A stretch of 64,000 nucleotides of DNA from Streptomonospora nanhaiensis (GTDB lineage: Bacteria > Actinomycetota > Actinomycetes > Streptosporangiales > Streptosporangiaceae). The translations under genes were made by a program, and so were the position numbers. The stretch covers positions 558,001 to 622,000 of the forward strand of contig NZ_CP113264.1 of the NCBI RefSeq assembly GCF_026642255.1, in the 5' to 3' direction. Below the pieces are notes generated by a model, which worked only from the letters and a program-made list of their open reading frames with translations, made no database searches and had not been told where the DNA came from. Shown here piece by piece: positions 25,573 through 33,675 of the stretch (positions within the stretch are counted from its first letter, which is position 1; every line of letters begins with the position of its first letter).

Positions 25573-26555
25573 CACGAGAAGGACGGGCTGTCGTCACCGG
25601 AGGGGCCGGCTTCATCGGCGCGGCCCTCGTGTCGGCGCTCCTGCACGACGGGGTACCGGTGGCGGTGGTCGACCGCGCACCCTGGCAGGACGCGGTGCGA
25701 CTCCACGGACTGGCAGGGACGGGCGAACTCACCTACCACGCCGCCGACATGCGCGACATCGAGCAGCTGGAACCCTTGTTCTCCGGAACCACGCATGTCT
25801 ACCACCTGTCGGCCAACACCGAGAACAGGTCCGACAGGGCGGGCCGTACGGCCGACTTCACCGACACCGTCGGCGGGACCATCGCCTTGCTCGAGGCGCT
25901 GAGGGAGGCTCCGCGTCCCGTGAACGTCGTGATGACGTCCAGCCAGCTCGTCTACGGCCCGGTGCCCGAAGGGACCACGGTCGCCGAGGGGAGCGGATTG
26001 CTGCGGCCCACCACCCGCTTCGCCGCGGGCAAGGCCGCCGCGGAGGCGTTCCTCGAGGCCTACGCCAACGAGTGCGGGCTGCAGGCCGCCGTCGGCCGGC
26101 TCTCCAACGTCGTCGGCCCGGGGATGGGACGTGGCATCATCGCCGATCTGGTCCGACGCCTGCATGACGATCCGGGGGAGATCAGGTTGCTCGGGGACGG
26201 CAGACAGACCCGTAGCTATCTCCATGTCCGGGACTGCGTGGCGGCCCTGCGTGCCGTCGCCGCGGCAGCGGAGTCGGACGGCGGGGACTTCTCCGTCTTC
26301 CACGTGTGCAACCAGGACGCGATCAGCGCGCACCGTGTGGCGGAGATCGTCGCCGAGGAGTTCCCTGACGGCACACCGGAGATCACATACGAGGGCGGGC
26401 GCCAGGGCTGGCGCGGGGACATCCCGTCCCTGCTCATCAGGCCGGAGGCGCTGGAGGAGCACGGCTGGCGGCCCCGGTCGACGTCGGAGGAGGCCGTCAG
26501 GGAGACGGCCCGGGCGCTCCTGGCCACCCGGCGCCCCACGACCGGAGCCCGGTGA
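25569..26555 (+). CDS. Extended SDR nucleotide-sugar epimerase/dehydratase-like; catalytic Tyr replaced by Phe
   Basis: A 328-residue extended SDR. The NAD-binding loop is TGGAGFIGAALVSAL (about 9-23), VVDRAPW carries the ribose-binding Asp, and YHLSANTENR and TSSQLVYGP contain the catalytic Ser/Thr. The next motif, normally YxxxK, reads RFAAGKAAAEAFL: the Lys is present but the Tyr is Phe (codon TTC near 26018). The C-terminal part has GRLSNVVGPGM and GDGRQTRSYLHVRDCV for substrate binding. The change should impair normal hydride chemistry, so it may act in a different step or bind substrate without redox turnover. Short overlaps couple it to both neighbours. Confidence 0.85.
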   Translation: MTREGRAVVTGGAGFIGAALVSALLHDGVPVAVVDRAPWQDAVRLHGLAGTGELTYHAADMRDIEQLEPLFSGTTHVYHLSANTENRSDRAGRTADFTDTVGGTIALLEALREAPRPVNVVMTSSQLVYGPVPEGTTVAEGSGLLRPTTRFAAGKAAAEAFLEAYANECGLQAAVGRLSNVVGPGMGRGIIADLVRRLHDDPGEIRLLGDGRQTRSYLHVRDCVAALRAVAAAAESDGGDFSVFHVCNQDAISAHRVAEIVAEEFPDGTPEITYEGGRQGWRGDIPSLLIRPEALEEHGWRPRSTSEEAVRETARALLATRRPTTGAR

Positions 26556-27166
26556 CCGGGGAAATGACCGAGAGGAACGAACCGCGGATGCAGAACGACT
26601 TCGGGTCCGCCGACGGCGACCGGCTGCCCGAGCCGGAACGCTGGAAGGTGCTGGGAAACCGCTCCTTGTACAGCAGCCCCTGGATAGGCCTCGACCTTGT
26701 GAAGGTGGTCCCGCCGGGACGGGAGCCCTATGAGCACCACGTGGCTCGTGTCGCCGACGCGGTCGGGGTGGTGCTGCGTCACCCCGACCGCGGGGTCCTG
26801 CTGCTCCACCGGTATCGATTCATCACCGACACATCCGGTTTCGAGATCCCGGCGGGCGCGTTGGACGAGGACGAGGGCGTCGAGGACGCCGCGGCCCGCG
26901 AGGTGCTGGAGGAGACCGGGTGGACCGTGCGGGACATGAGCCGCATGCTGGTCTGCAACCCCTCCGACGGGGTCAGCGACCAGCGTTTCCACTTCGTGTT
27001 GGCGACAGCGGACGAACAGACCGGAGAGCCCGTCGACGCGTACGAGTCGTCCGCACGGGTCTGGTTCCGTCCCGACGAATTGTCGTCGCTGCTCCGCGAC
27101 GGAAAGGTGCCGGGCGCGCTGACCTCGGTCGCTCTCCTGCACGCACTGCACTTCGGCATGCTGTGA
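26552..27166 (+). CDS. Nudix hydrolase (ADP-ribose pyrophosphatase-like)
   Basis: A 204-residue Nudix protein with a complete Nudix box: Gly of GALDEDEG, then AAREVLEETGW, matching Gx5Ex7REUXEEXGU. The surrounding HHVARVADAVGVVLRH and YRFITDTSGFEIPAGALDE resemble ADP-sugar pyrophosphatases of the NudF type. It would cleave NDP-sugars or ADP-ribose to sugar phosphate plus NMP. Its role in a biosynthetic operon may be to recycle or trim nucleotide sugars. It starts with GTG 26552 in a GTGA overlap; an internal ATG lies at 26564. Confidence 0.87.
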   Translation: MTGEMTERNEPRMQNDFGSADGDRLPEPERWKVLGNRSLYSSPWIGLDLVKVVPPGREPYEHHVARVADAVGVVLRHPDRGVLLLHRYRFITDTSGFEIPAGALDEDEGVEDAAAREVLEETGWTVRDMSRMLVCNPSDGVSDQRFHFVLATADEQTGEPVDAYESSARVWFRPDELSSLLRDGKVPGALTSVALLHALHFGML

Positions 27167-27173
27167 GCGTCCG

Positions 27174-27740
27174 ATGCCGTTGAGGAGCGCCGTCTTCCTG
27201 GACAGGGACGGCACCCTGAACAGGTCCGCCGCTCCCGGCCAGTACGTTCGCCGTCCTGAGGACCTGGAACTGCTACCGGGAGCGGCGGAGGCCGTCCGCC
27301 ACATCAACGAGGCGGGTGTGCACGCGGTACTCGTCACGAACCAGCGATGGCTCTCGGAGCCGGCCGCGGACAGGCGCGCCTACGAGGCGGTGGACGCCAG
27401 GCTGAGCGCCCTGTTGATGGAGCACGGCGCCCGGCTCACCGCCCGCTACGTCTGCCCGCACCCGCTGCACAGCTGTGACTGCCGGAAACCGGCTGCGGGC
27501 ATGCTGGTGCGTGCTGCGGCCGATCTCGGACTGGACCTGGCCGCGTCCTGTCTGATCGGGGACTCCGCGACCGATGTCGAAGCCGGCCGCACGGCCGGCT
27601 CTGCCACCGTCCTGATCCGTCCTCCGGGGTGCGGACCCCACGACACCCGGGCGGATTTCGTGGCCTCGGACATCCGTGAGGCGGTGGGCTGGGCTCTGGG
27701 GGCCGGCTCCGGTGTTCGGAGGGGGGCGGTTCACCGGTAG
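27174..27740 (+). CDS. gmhB: GmhB-like HAD phosphatase (heptose 1,7-bisphosphate 7-phosphatase-type)
   Basis: A 188-residue histidinol-phosphatase/GmhB-type HAD. The nucleophile motif is FLDRDGTLN (residues 8-16), then LVTNQRW (motif II), the zinc-binding loop CPHPLHSCDCRKP (about 98-110) and IGDSATDVEAG (motif IV). GmhB removes the 7-phosphate from heptose 1,7-bisphosphate, the step between HddA and HddC. This is the last gene of the left operon, and its stop lies inside the end of the convergent ABC transporter gene (10-bp overlap, 27731-27740), with no terminator between. Confidence 0.87.
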   Translation: MPLRSAVFLDRDGTLNRSAAPGQYVRRPEDLELLPGAAEAVRHINEAGVHAVLVTNQRWLSEPAADRRAYEAVDARLSALLMEHGARLTARYVCPHPLHSCDCRKPAAGMLVRAAADLGLDLAASCLIGDSATDVEAGRTAGSATVLIRPPGCGPHDTRADFVASDIREAVGWALGAGSGVRRGAVHR

Positions 27741-29527
27741 CCCCGGGCCTGGAGCGCGTACAGCTCCGCATAGAGCCCGCCTCGGCGGATCAGCTCACCG
27801 TGGTCGCCGGCCTCCGCGACACGGCCGTCCGCCACCACCACGATCATGTCGGCCGTGCTGATGGTCGAGAACCGGTGTGAGACGAGCAGGGTGATCCCCC
27901 CATCGGCTGCGATCTTCCTCGCCTGGGTGATGTAGCGCTTGAAGAGGGCGTCCTCCGCCTCGGCGTCGAGTGCCGCGGTGGGTTCGTCCAGTACGAGCAG
28001 GAGCGGCCGGTCGCGCATGAACGCGCGACCGAGCGCCAGCTTCTGCCACTGGCCTCCGGAGAGTTCCGCGCCGTCGGAGTAGCTCTTGCCGAGTTGGGTC
28101 CCCAGGCCGTCCGGGAGCGGGGCCAGCACGTCCTCCGCGTGTGCGCGACGCAGTGCTTCCACGACCGCGCTCTCGGAGGATTCACGTGGCAGGTCGCCCA
28201 CTCCCACGGTCTGCCTGACGACGAACTCGTACCTGGCGAAATCCTGGAATCCGGCCGACATGCGCGCGTGCCACGTCTTGGAGGGGATGGCCCGTAGAGG
28301 GGTGCCGTCCACGAGGATGTCGCCGTGCGTGGGCCGGTAGAACCCGCAGAGCATTTTGACCAGGCTCGACTTGCCCGCCCCGTTCTCGCCGACGACGGCG
28401 ACCGTGGCACCGGCCGGTAGGTGGAGGTCGACGTCGCGCAGCACGAGTGCCTCGGTGCCCGGGTAGGCGAACGACAGCCCCCTGAGGGTGATGCCGCTCC
28501 GGAGGCGGTCCGGGGCCGCTGTCCCGGCGTCCGGGGCCGGTGGGGGGGCCGGAGCCGGTCGGCCCAGGGCGTCCTGGAGTTCGCGGAGCCGGCGGTCGAC
28601 GCCGCTGAGCCTCTGGAGGTCGGGTACCAGGGCGACGACCTGGGCCACCTGGGAGTTGACCTGTGAGGCGAGAACGACCACCAGCACCACGTCGCCCACC
28701 GTGCTGCGGCCCGTGATCGCTCCGTGGGCGACCAACAGCACCGCACTCACGTATCCGGTGGCGAAGACGAGCTGGCTCAGGGCGCGCAGAAGGGTGGCAC
28801 GGCGCTGTGCTCTCCACAGGTCGCCGCTGGTCAGATCCCAGAGCTCCGAGTGCCGCCGTCGCACCTCGTCCTCCAGCTGGAAGACCTTGAGCTCCTTGGC
28901 CGTGGCGGAGGCCGTGGTCAGGTGAACGAGGTTGAGCGCTCGCCGGGTGGGTTCCGCGGTCCTGCCCCTGGAGGCGTCGACGATCTGCTCGGCTCGGCGC
29001 CCCGCAAGGATCGGGGGTACCGCGAGCAGCGGCAGGAGGAACAGGACCGGGTGCAGGAACGCGAGCATGACGGCGGTCAGCAGCATCCCGAAGGCGAGCC
29101 CCGACGTGGCGAGCAGTGCCTGGAGCGTGTTGCGGGTCTGGAGGACCTCGCGTTCCAGCACGGTGAGCCGGTCGGCGTACTCGGGGTTCTCGTGTGCCTC
29201 GAGGCTGGAGGAGCCGTTGGCCAGGGTGATCAGCTGGTGGTTGTAACGCAGCATGTTGAGTTCGGCGAGCTCGTAGTACGCGATGTGCGCGAAATGCGAG
29301 CAGGTGAGCGCCGCGATCAGCAGCACCGCTATCAGGACGCCCAGGAGCACGGCCTCCCCGATCCTGCCGTCGAGAGCCGCGTTGACCAACTGGCGGAGGC
29401 TGATGCCGGCCAGTGGCATCGCGGTTCCGCTGGCTATCATGAGGCCCACCGCCGCCAGGGTCTTGCCCGGGCTCTGCCGCCAGCACATGGCCAGCAGGCC
29501 GCCAGCGGCGATGAGGAGGCGTCTCAT
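27731..29527 (-). CDS. ABC exporter half-transporter (TM + ATPase), subunit 2
   Basis: A 598-residue half-transporter: about six membrane helices in residues 1-310, then an ATPase domain. The latter has Walker A VVGENGAGKSSLVKML (about 385), the signature LSGGQWQKLALGRAF and Walker B LLLVLDEPTAALDAEAE, followed by the H-loop LLVSHRFSTI. Last gene of the right operon, overlapping the preceding ABC gene as ATGA. The two genes should form a heterodimeric exporter of the type found with peptide and antibiotic clusters. The cargo is presumably the product of this locus (inference). Confidence 0.9.
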   Translation of the reverse strand: MRRLLIAAGGLLAMCWRQSPGKTLAAVGLMIASGTAMPLAGISLRQLVNAALDGRIGEAVLLGVLIAVLLIAALTCSHFAHIAYYELAELNMLRYNHQLITLANGSSSLEAHENPEYADRLTVLEREVLQTRNTLQALLATSGLAFGMLLTAVMLAFLHPVLFLLPLLAVPPILAGRRAEQIVDASRGRTAEPTRRALNLVHLTTASATAKELKVFQLEDEVRRRHSELWDLTSGDLWRAQRRATLLRALSQLVFATGYVSAVLLVAHGAITGRSTVGDVVLVVVLASQVNSQVAQVVALVPDLQRLSGVDRRLRELQDALGRPAPAPPPAPDAGTAAPDRLRSGITLRGLSFAYPGTEALVLRDVDLHLPAGATVAVVGENGAGKSSLVKMLCGFYRPTHGDILVDGTPLRAIPSKTWHARMSAGFQDFARYEFVVRQTVGVGDLPRESSESAVVEALRRAHAEDVLAPLPDGLGTQLGKSYSDGAELSGGQWQKLALGRAFMRDRPLLLVLDEPTAALDAEAEDALFKRYITQARKIAADGGITLLVSHRFSTISTADMIVVVADGRVAEAGDHGELIRRGGLYAELYALQARGYR

Positions 29528-31455
29528 CCGTGCCCTTCCGATTCGTCGGTCGATGAGGAGGTCGCCGTGGTGAAGCGGGCGGCCTGCAGCCGGAACATGC
29601 GGGCATACTTGCCGTCGGCCCGGACCAGCTCGTCATGTGATCCCGCTTCGGTCACGCGGCCGTCCGAGAGCACGACGATGTGGTCGGCGTGTCGCACCGT
29701 CGAGAACCGATGCGAGATGAGCAGGGTGGTCGCACCGTTGGCGGGCCGGACGAACTCCTCGAAGAACCGTGCCTCGGCGCGCGCGTCGAGGCTTGCCGTC
29801 GGCTCGTCGAGTACGAGCACTCCGCCGTTGTGCCGGAGCCGGAAGAGGGCCCTGGCGAGTGCGAGCCGCTGCCATTGTCCGCCGGACAGGTCGACCCCTC
29901 GTGCCATGTGCTTCGCCAGCGGTGTGTCGAGTCCGTCGGGAAGGACCTCGATGGTGTCGAGTATCCCGGCGTCCTTGGCGGCTCCACGGATCTCGTCGCG
30001 ATCACCGGCGACGTCCCCGTGCCGAACGTCGCCGAAGCCGATGTTGTCGGCGGCGCTGGTCTCATAGCGGTTGAAGTCCTGGAAGACCACGGCGGTGCGG
30101 GACCGCCAGGCGTCCAGGGGGAAGGAGGCCAGGTCGACGCCGTCGATCGTGATCGTGCCTTCGTCGGGCTCGTACAACCGTGTGAGGAGCTTGATCAGGG
30201 TGGTCTTGCCGGCGCCGTTGCTTCCCACGATCGCCGTGCACATCCCCGCGGGAATGCTCAGGTCGAGTTCGTCGAACACCTGGTGCTTCCCGCCCGGGTA
30301 GCGGAAGGACACGTGGGAGAACCTGATCTCCTGACGCGGTGTGGGATCGGCGGCGCCGGACCCCGCCGTCCCGCCGGCGGCCACGGGTTCCCGGGCCCTC
30401 CTGAGCGCTTCCGCGCCTTGTTCGAACTCGGTCAGCGCCCGGTAGGCCCTCATGCCGTGCAGGGTCTGCATGTCCGACTCGGGGTAGAACTCACCGAGTC
30501 TGAGGCAGTTCAGCACCGCCTGGGTGACCAGCGCGAGGGAGGTGAGGGACGCCCCGCCGGCGCCGGCGCTCGCGACGGCGACGAGTACCCCCATGGTGAT
30601 CCCCAGTCCCAGCGCCGTGTACCTGAGGTAGGGCCAGAGCAGGAGCCGGCGCCGCTCCGCCCACGTCGGTGCGAGCCATCGCAGGTAGACCGCTCGGTGG
30701 CGATCGCGCAACCACTCGACCAGTCCGAAGGTCCGGATCTCCTTCCCGGCCGCCGCGCCCATGGCCAGCTGCCGCAGGTAGCGTGCCTCACGCCGCTCCT
30801 TCGTCAGCCTCTCCCAGCTTTCGCTGTACTTGCGCAGACCGCTGCGCAGCCCGTAGCGGAACATGAGCACGGCGGCCACCACGCCGACCCCGGCCGTCCA
30901 GGAGAAGCCGATGCCGATGACGAGGAGGTAGCCGAGCAGCTGAACGCCTCGTGAGATCAGGTGGAGCGCGCCGGCACATGCCCTGCCAGGGCTGTCCATG
31001 CCGAGTTCGAGATCCTGTTTCGCCTCTCCGAGACGTTCGATCAGGTGTTGGTTCTCCAGGGCGGCAAGGCCGGACCCCCGCAGCGAAGCGGTGATGATCC
31101 GGTCGAAGAGCCGTCCGTCGATGCGCCGGGCCAGGTGGTCGCCCAGTGTTCTCTGGGCCGGAGCCAGTGCCTGGTGGGCGGTGAACGCGACCGAGGCCAG
31201 CACGAAGGCGAACACCACGGCCGACCACTGCGCCGAGCCGGTACCGGCCTCCGCGGCCGCGGGTATCAACCCGAGCATGACGCTGGTGCCGACCACGAAG
31301 AGCACCGGAAGTGCTCCGAGCAGCACGTTGCACACGATGACGGCCAGCACCGGCCCCGGGCCGCCCTGGGGCAGGAGACCGGCGATCTGGCGCAATTCGG
31401 CGCCCACGGAGCGGACGAAGGTCCGCTTAGAGACGATTGCGGATCGCCAGCCCAC
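29524..31455 (-). CDS. ABC exporter half-transporter (TM + ATPase), subunit 1
   Basis: A 643-residue half-transporter with helices spread over residues 30-330 and an ATPase domain. Walker A is IVGSNGAGKTTLIKLL, the signature is LSGGQWQRLALARALF and Walker B is GVLVLDEPTASLDARAE, with H-loop LLISHRFSTVRHADH. Both ATP sites look intact, as in its partner. I used GTG 31455, which overlaps the upstream gene by 29 bp; a shorter start within residues 12-17 is possible. Together with the 27731-29527 product it forms the exporter of the locus. Confidence 0.9.
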   Translation of the reverse strand: MGWRSAIVSKRTFVRSVGAELRQIAGLLPQGGPGPVLAVIVCNVLLGALPVLFVVGTSVMLGLIPAAAEAGTGSAQWSAVVFAFVLASVAFTAHQALAPAQRTLGDHLARRIDGRLFDRIITASLRGSGLAALENQHLIERLGEAKQDLELGMDSPGRACAGALHLISRGVQLLGYLLVIGIGFSWTAGVGVVAAVLMFRYGLRSGLRKYSESWERLTKERREARYLRQLAMGAAAGKEIRTFGLVEWLRDRHRAVYLRWLAPTWAERRRLLLWPYLRYTALGLGITMGVLVAVASAGAGGASLTSLALVTQAVLNCLRLGEFYPESDMQTLHGMRAYRALTEFEQGAEALRRAREPVAAGGTAGSGAADPTPRQEIRFSHVSFRYPGGKHQVFDELDLSIPAGMCTAIVGSNGAGKTTLIKLLTRLYEPDEGTITIDGVDLASFPLDAWRSRTAVVFQDFNRYETSAADNIGFGDVRHGDVAGDRDEIRGAAKDAGILDTIEVLPDGLDTPLAKHMARGVDLSGGQWQRLALARALFRLRHNGGVLVLDEPTASLDARAEARFFEEFVRPANGATTLLISHRFSTVRHADHIVVLSDGRVTEAGSHDELVRADGKYARMFRLQAARFTTATSSSTDESEGHG

Positions 31456-32560
31456 AGCTCACCCCTTCCACCACCAGATCGGTCAGCGGCTCCTCGCATG
31501 CGTTCAGGACCGCCGTATCGGCGAAGCGGCGCATCGCTCCGGGGCCCATCGTGCGCAGTGCCTGGCGCGGGGCTGCTCCCGGGGACGGAGCGCGGTGGGG
31601 GGGCGGGCCGGGTGCCGGAGGCAGGAGCGCCCCGAGCGCGATCGCCGTGATCCACAACTCGTGAAGCAGACCGTAGCCGAGGCGTAGCTCCAGGTCGACG
31701 GTTCCGCGGCTGCGCTCCAGCTCCCGGTCCAGCCCCGCCGCGATCTCCGCAGGGGGGAGGCCGAGCTCCGCCAGCTCTCTTCGGGTCGGTCCCTCGTCCT
31801 CCATGCGCAGGGTTCTGGGGTCGTAGGAGAAGCACAGGGACCGCCCTTTGCTCCATGTCTGGGTCGGTATGCGGAACGGAGCGTGCAAGACTCCCGGAGC
31901 GGGTTCCGGGGCCTCGGGTTCCAGCAGCCACGTGGCCGGTCGAACACCGTCGGATTCGTTTCCCACCAGGCTCGGTACGGTGTCGTGGTCCACCAGTTGG
32001 GGCGCGAGCGCGTAGGCTGACCGCCCTTGGGCCGCGAGGTGGCGGCGCAGGGCGATGTCGTCGGGTACGTCCGGGGAGAAGTGGGCGGCCGCGTCCGCGA
32101 CGAAGGCCCGAGCGTCGGCCACGGGAAGCACGGTGGCCTGTGTGGGCACGTAGGTGTCGATGCATTCGGCCAGGCCCACGCCGTGCAGCGCGGCCCAGCG
32201 GATCATGGTCGCCGTCTGGCAGCCCCACTCCGCGAACGTGCAGAGCACCTTGTCCGGATGCTGGGAGACCGAGGCCAGCAGCCGCGGTACGAAGTCGTCG
32301 ACGGGTAGGACGTCGTCCTGCACGACGAGATGGTGGGTGGCGCCGGGGCCGGTGGAGGACCACGCGGCGAGCGCGGTGCGCAGGGTCGACCTGGGGCCGG
32401 TCGGGTCGGGGTCGTACACGATCCGGGGCGAGAGCGCGCTCAGGCGCCGGGCGATCTCCTCCGCCGAGGCACGCCGGGCGGGGTGCGCCATGATCGCGCA
32501 GGAGACCGTCGGGGCGGCCTTCGGTCCGGATGCGCGCCCCGGGATGTTCACAGAGCCCAT
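31427..32560 (-). CDS. Unrecognised protein, glycosyltransferase-like N-terminal region
   Basis: About 377 residues. The N-terminal ~170 residues look like a small GT-A-type transferase: VSCAIMAHPARR opening, then THHLVVQDDVLPVDDFVPRLL, whose QDD resembles the metal-binding DxD of GT25-like enzymes, and later VPDDIALRRHL. The C-terminal half has no motif I recognise. ATG 32560 has GGAG eight bases upstream and overlaps the oxidoreductase gene by 13 bp; GTG 32551 would give a GTGA overlap. It lies between the exporter and a Gfo/Idh enzyme, so it may attach a further group to the product. The glycosyltransferase call is tentative. Confidence 0.6.
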   Translation of the reverse strand: MGSVNIPGRASGPKAAPTVSCAIMAHPARRASAEEIARRLSALSPRIVYDPDPTGPRSTLRTALAAWSSTGPGATHHLVVQDDVLPVDDFVPRLLASVSQHPDKVLCTFAEWGCQTATMIRWAALHGVGLAECIDTYVPTQATVLPVADARAFVADAAAHFSPDVPDDIALRRHLAAQGRSAYALAPQLVDHDTVPSLVGNESDGVRPATWLLEPEAPEPAPGVLHAPFRIPTQTWSKGRSLCFSYDPRTLRMEDEGPTRRELAELGLPPAEIAAGLDRELERSRGTVDLELRLGYGLLHELWITAIALGALLPPAPGPPPHRAPSPGAAPRQALRTMGPGAMRRFADTAVLNACEEPLTDLVVEGVSCGLAIRNRL

Positions 32561-33675
32561 GGAAGCGGCTCCGGTGCGTCGAACCGCGAGGAGATCGCGG
32601 TGACGTTGGTCGGGGACGTCATGGCGAGGGTGACCTCGAGGACGTGCAGCGCCTGCCGCGCGGACAGCCGCGGGGTCCGTCCCTCTTCCACTGCCGACGC
32701 GAGGTCGGCGATGCCCCGGGGGAAGCTCATCCGGTGGTCGGCCGAGTAGTGCTTGCGGTAGACGAAGGGGCGTACGTGTTCGACTTCGTTCTCCGGCAGG
32801 AGGTAGTCGTGCCCCGGGTCGGTGGCCGTCCGCAGCGTGATCGGCGATCCGAAGTCCCAGCAGTTGTCGAGGCGCAGTACGCCCCCGTCCCCGACGACGG
32901 TCAGTGAGCGGTCGGGAGGCGCGACGATGCTGCACGTCAGCCGGGCTACGACCCCGGAACCGAATCTCAGCGAAGCCGTCACGTAGTCGGGTCCGACGCC
33001 CCCCTCTTCGCCCGGAGGCAGTTTGTCGGGCATGAGGGTGGCGTGGTCCGCGACAACACGGTCGACGGGGCCGAACAGGGTCGTCAGCGCGGAGAGGTGG
33101 TAGGCCGAATGCTCGATGTTGCAGCCCAGGGCGAACTCGTCCTTGTAGGGCCAGGGGCTGCCCGTGCTGTTGTGCCAGGTCGGGAAGTCCATCAAGTGGA
33201 CGGCGCCGTCGTCGAGCTGGGCGTAGACGAGGCGTGGGGTGCGGACCGAGCCCTTCCTGACCTCGCGCCACACGGTCTGGAAGGCCTCACCGAGGACGTT
33301 CGCCGGGGCACACGCCACCAGCAGGCCGGACCGGTCGGCCTCTTCTACGATACGCCGCCCGTCAGCCACGTCGGTGGCCAGCGGTTTCTCCGTGTACACA
33401 TGTCTGCCCGCGGCGAGGGTGGCGAGCGTCACGTCGGCGTGGCTCTCGGGGTTGGTCAGGTTGACGACGATCTGTACCCGGTCGTCGGACAGCAGTTCGG
33501 AAAGCGTGCGGTAGACCTCGACGCCGTGCCGCTCGCCGACGGCGGCGGCTCGCTCTGTGATCCGGTCGTGCACTCCGACCAACGTCAGCTCCGGGTGGTC
33601 GATGAGCGGGTTCAGGTAGAAGTCCGATACGTAGCCGCATCCGACGACCGCGATTCCGGTGGAGGGACGGCTCAC
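32548..33675 (-). CDS. Gfo/Idh/MocA-family oxidoreductase
   Basis: A 375-residue NAD(P)-dependent sugar dehydrogenase. The Rossmann start is IAVVGCGYVSDFYLNPLI (about 8-25); the family's EKP motif is VYTEKPLATDVADG (Lys near residue 97). The C-terminal beta-sheet domain follows, with GCNIEHSAYHLSALTTLFGPV where the catalytic His/Asp region is expected. It would oxidise or reduce a ring hydroxyl, often as partner of a DegT aminotransferase. GTG 33675 overlaps the upstream GT4 stop as GTGA. It is one of two such enzymes in the right operon. Confidence 0.87.
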   Translation of the reverse strand: MSRPSTGIAVVGCGYVSDFYLNPLIDHPELTLVGVHDRITERAAAVGERHGVEVYRTLSELLSDDRVQIVVNLTNPESHADVTLATLAAGRHVYTEKPLATDVADGRRIVEEADRSGLLVACAPANVLGEAFQTVWREVRKGSVRTPRLVYAQLDDGAVHLMDFPTWHNSTGSPWPYKDEFALGCNIEHSAYHLSALTTLFGPVDRVVADHATLMPDKLPPGEEGGVGPDYVTASLRFGSGVVARLTCSIVAPPDRSLTVVGDGGVLRLDNCWDFGSPITLRTATDPGHDYLLPENEVEHVRPFVYRKHYSADHRMSFPRGIADLASAVEEGRTPRLSARQALHVLEVTLAMTSPTNVTAISSRFDAPEPLPWAL

